Source: Branchiostoma lanceolatum | Lineage: Eukaryota > Chordata > Leptocardii > Amphioxiformes > Branchiostomatidae | Reading direction: 5' to 3' | Length of the DNA: 64,000 nucleotides | NCBI RefSeq assembly: GCF_035083965.1 | Contig: NC_089723.1 | Span: forward strand, 39,749,193 to 39,813,192 | In this document: positions 55,601-64,000 of the stretch, piece by piece | Numbering within the stretch: position 1 is the stretch's first letter | Layout: each line of letters opens with the position of its first letter | The notes under the pieces: generated by a model | Told to the model about the DNA's origin: nothing | Database searches by the model: none | Seen by the model: only the letters and a program-made list of their open reading frames with translations | Position numbers and translations under genes: made by a program

Positions 55601-58600
55601 CCTCAGTTCATGTTCATAACATCTGTAAATAACAGTGTAATTTGTATGGTAAAAGTTTGTATGATAAACATCATGTACAAGTAGTGTACAAGTAGTGATT
55701 AAGGACTGGGACCTGTTTTACCACACAACTGAATATCATCAATGTAAGATTAGACGTAGAATAGCCTTTCTGAAACTTCAACTTCAACTTAGGCTTACCC
55801 CCAGATAACCTCATCAGGGGCAAAGTGGGTGGGGGGGGGGAGGTCCCAGGCTAAGGCTGGCAGGCCTCCAGCCTGGCACGGAAAGCCTCAACCGTGAGAG
55901 ACAACACGACCGACTCATTCAGTGATATACACTGGATTTGATTGGTAAAAAATTAGCGCAAGTCCATTGACAATTACAGTTCAACTTCGATTCACATTGG
56001 ATGAGTCCTGCACCTTTGCTTATGACTGATCCGATGCCGAGCAGGAGCCCGCTGGAGTGGTACAGAGGCAGGGTGACGTACAGAATGTCCTCGGACGTCA
56101 GCCCTTGGATGTGGAGAAGACTGTTTGCTCCGACGATGAACTTCGAGTGTGGAATAATCGCAGCTTTGGGGAGACCTGCGGTGGCAAAAGGTAGTCAGTC
56201 AACGCTCTGAATCTGAGTGAAAGGTAAAAAAGGTAAAAGTATATTCCCCATTATAATAGCCTTTTGAGGCCGTTAGGGCCATTGGTATGTTAACCACTGT
56301 GTTTAGGGCACAGTACACTGTATAGGAAGGTGGATCCCATCCCTCTCCTTCCATCGCCTTTTACCTCCCCAACTGAAGTCAGGTGCCCATTTTTACACCT
56401 GGCTGAAGTTAGGTATTTAGTGTTAAGTTCCTTTTCCAAAGACACAACTTTGGTGGCATGTCAAGGGATTCTGGTAACTGTTATGCCAAGACGACGCAAC
56501 CGAGGCTTATCCAGCAAAGTCGCTTATCCTGCAAAAAACTACAAAAAGTATCATGGTACATAGTTGAGGTCCTTAAATCAGGTAAATCACTGCATAACAA
56601 AGCTCTTTGCATACAACAGAGAGAGATGATACCCAGCCAATGTTTTGTTAACTCTCAAGGCAATATTTTCACTGCATCAGCAGCACCTAAAGTAGCTGCA
56701 GCAGAAAACTGTTTCCCTGAGGAAGGTGATAGACCATCACCAAAAACATTGTCTGGGTATCAACTCTCTGGTTGTGAACAAAGAAATTTGTCATCCATTC
56801 TAGTCTATCACAAGTGGATGAGAAGGTAATGTAGCTTTTTAACTTGAGAAAGGAATAAAAGTCGTTGATTGTTGATCCCACAGCCACTGTTCTAATGTAG
56901 ACAGATCTAGACAGGCGTAGGACTGAAACAACAGTGTATTAGGCAGAATACCACAACAAAACAAACATTTGAAATCCACACCTCTTTGTTTACTGAGCAA
57001 TACTTGTGTTAGATGGATTAAGTCTTAGCTTCAATAACACAACCGTCACAACGTTTATCCTTTTTCAATACATCCATTGCCATTGACATTACCGTATATG
57101 ACTTTTGTAAACAATAAAAGAATGATACAAAAACTCATTTCTCCACACCCGTGATTCCCGAAGTATAGATGTAACAGAGACTGCCATTGGGTTATTTCTT
57201 TAAAACTGTGGAGGTAGAGTAAAACCTGGCTAGGCGACCACCTCTTCAAGGCGACCACCTGTCCAACACGACCGCTTTTCCTCGGTCCCCCGGGTGGTTA
57301 GCCTGGAGTCCAGCCTATTTAGCTTCCGACCGCTACCCAAGCTCCGCTGCCGGCACCGGAGCTTGGGTAGCGACCGGAAGCTAAATAGGATGGATTCCAG
57401 GCTACTGGGTGGTTGCCTTGGGCAGGTTTGACTGTAAATGAATGCATTGACTCAGGTGTTCAGTACAGGTGCACAGTGACCCACCTGTGGTTCCAGAGGT
57501 GTAGATGTAACAGAGCGTGTCTGCTGGAGTAATGGAGACCGGAGACGGCAGTGGTTGGTCGGACTCCTGCTGGACTAGTCCATCCAGGGCAGACACCCCC
57601 GCGGGGGGCGGAGCCGAGCCCTGCAGCCAGATGGTTGCACCTTCCTCCTGCAGTTCCGGCAGGAGTTCCAAGGTGGCGTCGAGGAGTGGTTGTCCTAAGA
57701 GATGGCCAGAAATATGTTATGTATGTAAAAAGTATATATGATTAGCAATGTGTCTGAATTTCTTGCAGAAAAAGAGTTTGAAGATTTCACGACCCCGTAG
57801 AATATCAAGAGTTTCTTGATTCTCATGCTTGATTGAAATTCTTTCATCAGGCAAATAAAGTTAAACTGACCACTTCTTGTCAGTCTATGGTAAGGTTTTC
57901 CCAGTTTCTAAGCTACATCATGATTGCTTGTTTGGTAAACTGAGTTGTAAAAAAAAATATCCTATCATGCTGTATTTTACCATCTTACATTATCTAACAT
58001 ATCAAACATACTTAAACCCACTGGAGTTATGACACTACTGCAAACTTAGGACCACCTGTGGCACAGGATTATGGGAAGGGTGATGAATGAAACAAACCAA
58101 CAAACAAACCAACAAACAAGGGATTACAAGACTCTTTGGGGCTTTCAATAACTGTTATGACTGTAAATGATGACCTTGACCCTGTCACCTTGTCCAATAA
58201 GTAAGGCTTGAACACCTAAACCTTACTCGAGGGATTACCTAGGCTACTTGACCTTGACCCCATTACCTTGTCCCACAACGAGGCTTTTTGCACCCACTTA
58301 AACCAGTGCAACATCAGCCTATTTGCAAGGGATTATAGGAAAAACTCCTAGGTCATTTGAAGGACATTTACATATATCATAACTGTTATATCATGACTTT
58401 GACCCTTTACCTTGTCCCACAACGAGGCTGGTTGCCCCGGCGATTCTGAAGCAGTGCATGAGTGCCTGCCCCCTCAGGTTGGTGTTGAGCAGCGCCATCT
58501 TCACTCCGACCTTCGCCAGACCCAGGAACGTCCAGACGAAGGTCGGCTCGTTGTAGATCAGCAGGGCGACCGTGTCCCCCTTCCGGAAACTGCGGGAGGC

Positions 58601-59412
58601 GTGGAAAAGTAATTCATCCCTTCTTACTGTTTCAAAGTCTGCAAGTGAAATGCCCCCTGCAGTTCCAAAAGAAAGGTGCTAGAGGGCCCAACTTTGTCAC
58701 TTCTTCCCAACATCAAGAGCTTTTATAATCTACCAACCCAAAATTGTGAACGCAAGATATCAAAACTGGAAATTTTCCTGCAGTGTCTTAATGAGCCGAT
58801 AGGGGGCACCATTTCGAGGTCTCATGAAGACCTACCTACCCAGGCATTCTTGAGTTATCGTGTTACACACAGATAGACAGACACACATACACGCAGTGCC
58901 GAAAACCTTAGCTTTGCAAAGGCATACCGGTAAGAAATCTACGGCCACAACTTAATATCATGCTATTGCCTTGTAGATAATCCTACCCTGTACCGATAGA
59001 CCATATAGACAAGTAACGTTATATATAGATTAACGTCAATCCCAGTCCCATGTGTATTTATCATAAAGTTACCCTCAAGCGTTATTACCCACCCCCTGCG
59101 GTGGAAGAAGTTGGCTGTCCTGTTGGCCATGTTGTCCACGTCCCGGTACGTGTGGACCTCGGCACCGGACAGGAGGAACGGCTTGTCGGGCTGCCTCCCC
59201 ACCGCGTCCGCCCACTGCGTCAGCAGCGTCCCGCCGGACGTGATGATGTTGGTGAACTTCTCGATGACGGCCATCTCTAGTTGAGCCTGGTAGCGGTCCC
59301 GGATAGCATACGGGTACAGGAAGCGATAGAGCCCGGCAGCGGCCGCTACTGCCCCGCCTACCGCACCGGTCCCGTACAGGACAGTCTTCTTGTCGATTTC
59401 ATCCGGCCACAT
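52581..59412 (-). CDS. SLC27A-type fatty acid transport protein / very-long-chain acyl-CoA synthetase (right copy, 10 exons, 628 aa)
   Basis: Exons 59412-59093, 58589-58411, 57694-57485, 56175-56014, 55544-55420, 54772-54578, 54149-54059, 53637-53439, 53295-53198, 52888-52581. Phase is consistent; 1887 nt. I chose ATG at 59412; an upstream GTG is not a start. A hydrophobic N-terminal segment (about residues 12-36, [19 protein letters not shown]) should be the membrane anchor. P-loop YIYTSGTTG (229-237), [23 protein letters not shown] and the FATP motif [19 protein letters not shown] are intact. It is very close to the left copy in most exons, indicating recent duplication, but exon 10 equals the left copy's exons 10+11 (308 nt) without an intron. 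The last residues (GQARL) lie in the sequence shared with the Helitron relic flank. Confidence 0.93.
54386..54510 (+). mobile_element. Truncated tRNA-derived SINE
   Basis: B-box-like TTGGTTCAATCC near 54410, then a body (TCTTTTGGAAAGGACATAAA and CCGAGGAGGTGCCTCGAG) shared with the SINE at 618-855. Confidence 0.6.
54830..54882 (-). repeat. Duplicated acceptor edge of FATP exon 6
   Basis: On the minus strand TTTCTCTCCCCCAG|CGCCCAGATAA repeats the exon 6 junction about 70 bp upstream of the genuine one (54772). It is closer to the left paralog's junction than to its own neighbour. Confidence 0.75.
56236..56470 (+). repeat. SINE-like repeat
   Basis: GTGTTAAGTTCCTTTTCCAA and AGACACAACTTTGGTGGCA form the conserved core-like segment also seen in the SINE at 48295-48330. 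The head is not recognisable. Confidence 0.5.
57123..57182 (-). repeat. Diverged extra copy of the P-loop exon edge
   Basis: The minus-strand frame reads [13 protein letters not shown] followed by a GGTGTGG donor-like sequence. It copies the 3' end of exon 3 (57485 onwards) in intron 3 of the right FATP gene, with Thr to Ile in the P-loop. No strong acceptor is seen just upstream. Confidence 0.65.
57298..57409. mobile_element. Hairpin MITE
   Basis: TAGCTTCCGACCGCTACCCA mirrors GGGTAGCGACCGGAAGCTAA, and TAGCCTGGAGTCCAGCC mirrors GGATTCCAGGCTA. It lies in intron 3 of the right FATP gene. Confidence 0.8.
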
Positions 59413-60660
59413 CTTCACAAACTTTCTCTAGCTATAAAACAAACCGGTTCAGTTCGTAACGTTACTTGTAACTCTACTGTTGGAGTGCATAGGAACGCCC
59501 ATGGCCGTGCGAACGGTGCAAAGTTCAACTTGTAGCTCTCCTGTCAACAATGCGCGGAACAACCTCGACCCTTGAACTTTATCCTGCAGTAACCTTGAGC
59601 TGTCACTGAAAACAAGCTGGGTATGAAGCCGGTGTCTGGCTTCTCACAGAAGGCCAATAACCTTGAAGTGAAACACAGAACGTGATTGATACACACAATT
59701 CAACTAGCACAAACTGTTCTAAGAGTGAACAGTTTTGAGAGAGGAACCGAAGTGACAGAAACTCGAGGTTGCCAGGCCCAAGCGCTACCCAGATGTGTTG
59801 AAGACTGAATAAATAAATCAACACATGGCAGAGGACGATTTAGGTACTGTAAAAGGGGAAATTTTTGCAGTGGCCATGTGGTTTTTGTTTTTTTGCGGTG
59901 ACCTCTTCAGACTTGACCACCTGTTTAACACCAACTTAATGTTAGACCCACCGCTAACGTTATACTTTTTGTTCCGTCTTCTATATTAACGTACATAACC
60001 ACTGCGAATTTTCTCCCTACCGAGAAATACAATGACTACAATCCCTGCGAACATTTCCCCATCTACAGTAACCGGGAAGAACACTGCTGGACGCCAGACA
60101 ACCCACCATGGGGCCTCTGTTATCAGTTTTAACAGTTGTTTCCGAAAGCTGTTTTTAATTACGGGCGGTTAAAAATTCACTGTTTTCAATGATGACTGTT
60201 TTCCCAGCCGGTAGAACCACCGCGCTATTCAAATTCGACTGCCCATGATCGCATGGGGTTTGTCTATAAAAAGATAATCATCATAATCATCGTTTTGTCA
60301 GTGTACTATCAGGAACAGTAACGTTAGATGACATTTTTGAATGACGTATTACAAAGGTTTCTCATTACTCGTGCATACAAGGTCCTGGTTCTCAAGTCAA
60401 AGGGACGTTTAGTTTCTTGTTCATTTATCGACAACTTCACTGAGCACAGAGTGTCTTGTCATCACCGCCGTCTATCTATACTCACGTGCCCCAAAAATTA
60501 ACCTTGGTACCTTTTCGTGCCGTACCCCTCAAAAGTGCCGAGCTTGCTGCAAATATCGGATCCTGGAACCACGAAAGCCGAGAAACTGCAAGGTTTGATT
60601 TTGTCAATCTCATGCCACTAAAAGATAATTGTACCGCTAGTGATAAAAGATTGAACTACT
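59413..60660. other. Promoter side of the right FATP gene and gene-free stretch
   Basis: No TATA box or coding exon recognised. Short open frames lack protein-like content. Confidence 0.45.
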
Positions 60661-60675
60661 AATACCTATTTTGTC

Positions 60676-61128
60676 AGTCCCTGGTACTGAACACCATCCA
60701 CAAGCACAAACCTGTCCCTGGTGCTGAACACCAGCCTCACACATACAAACCTGTCCCTGGTGCTGAACACCATCCACACACACACAAACCTGTCCCTGAT
60801 ACTGAACACCATCCACACACACACAAACCTGTCCCTGGTGCTGAACACCATCCACACACACACAAACCTGTCCCTGGTACTGAACACCATCCACACACAT
60901 ACAAACCTGTCCCTGGTACTGAACACCATCCACACACATACAAACCTGTCCCTGGTACTGAACACCATCCACACACACACAAACCTGTCCCTGGTACTGA
61001 ACACCATCCACACACATACAAACCTGTCCCTGGTACTGAACACCATCCACACACACACAAACCTGCCCCTGGTGCTGAACACCATCCATACATACAAACC
61101 TGCCCCTGGTGCTGAACATCATTCACAC
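60676..61128. repeat. 39-bp minisatellite, about 11 copies
   Basis: The unit contains CTGTCCCTGGTACTGAACAC and CATCCACACACACACAAAC. The 39-bp period (13 codons) keeps several frames open on both strands, producing 139-166 residue frames that are repeat artefacts. Confidence 0.95.
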
Positions 61129-61139
61129 ACATACAGATA

Positions 61140-62009
61140 GGGGGCACTATTTTTATACCTAGAAGTATGGCCTTTATATAATTAGTTTTTTTATAACATT
61201 CATGTAGGCTTGGAGCAAGGATTTGTGATAAAACCATTATCTATGCGAGGAGAGGAGAAAATGTGCTGGGGAGGCGTTTTGTTACACTTACATCATGTGT
61301 TACACGGTAAAGACACGATCGACATTACGGAAGCGGCCTCTAGCGATAAATTTCAAAGTACAGCTTAGATATGAAAGTCGCGACGACGTTCGGTTTTGTT
61401 TGCTTTCGATACTTCCTTCACTCATGTCGGTCTCCTGGCATGTTAAACTATCGCGACCATTCCATCGCATCAAACGCTCCGTCATTTTATCCCAAAAGTC
61501 CTGGTTCGGCTGTCAGATTTAGAGGAAACGGCGAAGAGATTCGAGTTGAATCATTTAACGCAACGTTATAAGTTGTTGGGTACTTTACACATGACTGCAA
61601 CATTAAAGCGCTGCCAGCAATATGCATATATCAGGCACGTATGGTGATTTACAAATTACATCTAATTTTGAACTCCATGGCATTGACTTTTTAAATGATA
61701 ATAACTTTATTGCAAGTTCATGCCCGAAGGCTAATTGCAGACAAACAAGTACATGGATATACATGGGAATCGACATACTTATCTAGTCTACTGTGAAAGT
61801 TCTATGTAACTAAGGTTGACTATGGTTGGGTTTGACTTCTTTTTTGAAGGCTTTTAAATAAAGTTACATTTCAAAGAGAGTGAATGAGTGTCAGTGTTCT
61901 CCCCATGGCAAATATCGTGTTAACAGCAAGAAATAATGGTATACAAACGATTAACCTACGTACAAGTATAGGAATACATGCGAATATGTCGAGTTTAACG
62001 GATCACTTA
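61140..62009. other. Gene-free stretch with one dispersed repeat
   Basis: At 61700-61745, TTGCAAGTTCATGCCCGAAG and GGCTAATTGCAG belong to the repeat family also at 6095-6145 and 41208-41240. Nothing else is recognised. Confidence 0.45.
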
Positions 62010-64000
62010 TGTTGAGTTGATAAAGGTACTATAGCTAGGAGAGCAAGGAATGAGGTCTTCACTCAGTGCTTGCCTGTGTGAACTGATGTAGATGGACAGA
62101 TGTCCATCCCCTTTATTACCAAGTAATCAGTAACAGATGTCTGGTGTCTCTTGACCACCAGGGATAGACTGCTCGTCTTCCTGTTGTAATTACAGTAACA
62201 TCTTGCCCAGTAAATGTCTCTACTACAATACTCCCCCGTACACTTAGAAGTGGTCCCCACTTCTTTAAAATTACTCGTAATCGGCAGAAGGCACGATCTA
62301 AGTATGACAGTTGAAAACGGAGAGGTCAGATACAATAATATAAACAGAGATGGTAAGGTAAACATTGCAATGCCATAAACGGGCAGGGGTGCGACAAGCG
62401 ATTGCCTTCTTCCGGATGATTACAAAAGTAACAAAGCCTCACAGACGGGCTGCTGCTGTGATGATAGAGACAGAGGCGTCTGGGTACTTCAAAGCACGAA
62501 CATAAAACAACAAACATAAACAAGCAAAAATCGGCTTCGCTACTGACATAGTAGTCAAGTACGAGCAAATTCTACGTTACCGCAGCATGGTTAACGCAGT
62601 ATCCGACATTACCCAGCTTCAGGGTGGTCGGCAAATATCAACTCACAATCATGTCACGTCTAGCATAGAGACCGTCCCGTAGGCATATCAGTTCTATCTA
62701 GGAAAGGCATCATGCGGTCTCAATACAAAACAATACAATATAGCGTCCACCAGGTGGATCCGTTTCCCGTAGGCTTACGAATAGTCCACCTGGCGGGTCC
62801 GTCACCCGTAGGCTCACGAACATACAATAATACAAGACATCGTGCAATAATGGTACCTAGCTACAATTAAACCACAAGAGTTCGAGATGTTGCACAAAGT
62901 TCAGTGGTCCGGCAGGATACGCGGAGAAGTACTTTTTCACAGTTCGGCTAGTTTTCACGGTAGAAGGTCACGTTGGTTATCACGGATGGGCAGCGACGGG
63001 TTCCGTCGGAGGCAGGCTGGTCGTAGGGGTAGGCGGGCTGGGTCGCAATCGGGTCGGCATGGTGGGTCAGGAAGACGGCAGCGTGGTCGGCAGGACAGCG
63101 CTCACGGGGTCTTGCGCACGTGGTCGGCGGCGGGTGGCATCAGGACATCGGCGGCGTGCTCTGGCCTCAGCGACGGCGAGCAGGGAGTCCGGACGCCTGG
63201 GCACATGGCAGACGTGGTCGGCTGGCAGGATGGCTTGGTTAGAGGGCGGCATGGAGACACGTCGGGCGAGCTGGGTCTGTGTAGTACGGCGGCAGGCTGG
63301 CTAAACGGACGGCGTGGTAGCGTGGTGAGTCGGGGCTGCTGGCTGTCGACGTGGCACGATGGCAGGCATATCATCGCAGCACGGACGGGTACGGAGCTTG
63401 CTTTAGTAGCCGCTGGTCTCGATCGCTACCGGGCGACTCGGGCGGCATGGTAGCTGGCCAAGGCTTGCGTCGAGGCGGGTTCGGCCGTTCGAAAACGGCA
63501 ACCACCGCTATGCCACCAGTGTTGAGTAGATAAAGGCACTAGCTAGGAGAGCAAGGATTGACGTCTGTACACAGTGCTTGCCTGTGGGAACTGATATAGA
63601 TGGACAGATGTCCATCCCCTTTATTACCAAGTAATCAGTAACAGATGTCTGGTGTCTCTTGACCACCAGGGATAGACTGCTCGTCTTCCTGTTGTAATTA
63701 CAGTAACATCTTGCACAGTAAATGTCTCTACTACAATACTCCCCCGTACACTGAGAAGTGGTCCCCACTTCTTTAAAATTACTCGTAATCAGCAGAAGGC
63801 ACGATCTAAGTATGACAGTTTAAAACGGAGAGGTCAGATACAATAATATAAACAGAGATGGTAAGATAAACATTGCAATGCCATAAACGGGCAGGGGTGT
63901 GACAAGTAATTGACTTCTTCCGGATGATGACAAAGCCTCACAGACGGGCTGCTGCTGTGATGATAGAGACAGAGGCGTCTGGGTACTTCAAAGCACGAAC
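62010..64000 (-). mobile_element. Probable non-autonomous LTR retroelement, cut by the window end
   Basis: Direct repeats of at least 490 bp: 62010-62501 and 63520-64000 (open at the right), both beginning TGTTGAGT on the plus strand, about 95 per cent alike by eye. In minus orientation the right repeat ends ...CTCAACA and is followed one base later by TGGTGGCATAGCGG, a position and TGG start suited to a tRNA primer-binding site. The interior of about 1 kb (62510-63519) is GC-rich with no gag, protease, RT or integrase signature, so it is a TRIM- or LARD-like element. The 188-residue frame at 62887-63453 shows no known domain. Confidence 0.6.

Noticed and set aside
60637..61237. Cys- and Trp-rich repeat proteins of 139-166 residues
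   Set aside because: Open frames forced by a 39-bp minisatellite period, on both strands at once.
62887..63453. 188-residue basic protein
   Set aside because: GC-rich frame inside a retroelement interior, open in several frames, with Gly/Arg/Trp-biased composition and no domain.

Overview
The window is eukaryotic genomic DNA: multi-exon genes with GT-AG introns, tRNA-derived SINEs, many palindromic MITEs, a Penelope-like element, a Helitron relic and an LTR-type element. The protein matches (a UBE2Q-type E2 and SLC27A2-like fatty acid transporters, both close to vertebrate lengths), an RF/RY-amide-like neuropeptide precursor, and the intron and MITE density suggest an invertebrate deuterostome, most likely a lancelet (Branchiostoma-like). 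The species call is inference. Exon boundaries were joined by eye using splice signals, codon phase and family knowledge.

Layout. 1-560: possible fragment of a minus-strand membrane protein. 2030-19023 (+): complete 13-exon UBE2Q gene (376 aa). 19024-25700: long gene-poor stretch with MITEs. 25762-28790 (-): small secreted neuropeptide-like precursor with a TATA promoter and a nested-transposon intron. 30350-31530 (-): 5'-truncated Penelope-like element. 32730-39164 (-), 39780-48553 (+) and 52581-59412 (-): three paralogous SLC27A (FATP/very-long-chain acyl-CoA synthetase) genes of 617, 621 and 628 aa. The first two are divergent with about 615 bp between start codons; the last two are convergent. 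60670-61130: 39-bp minisatellite. 62010-64000: long direct repeats that look like the LTRs of a short non-autonomous retroelement, cut by the window end.

The most striking signal is repeated tandem duplication of exon edges together with their splice sites. In UBE2Q, the 3' end of exon 8 plus its GTAAG donor is repeated about 90 times (43-bp unit). The acceptor plus the first 39 nt of exon 11 is repeated 12 extra times (128-bp unit). Exons 2, 6 and 13 have one or two relic copies. The FATP genes show the same at exon 3 of the plus-strand gene (acceptor side and donor side), exon 8 of the left gene, and exons 3 and 6 of the right gene. The duplicated copies keep recognisable splice sites, so they are potential decoys or poison exons.

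The left FATP gene also has a 360-bp intron that is absent at this position from its two neighbours. It is flanked by a 9-bp direct repeat that supplies both splice sites, the pattern expected of intron gain by insertion.
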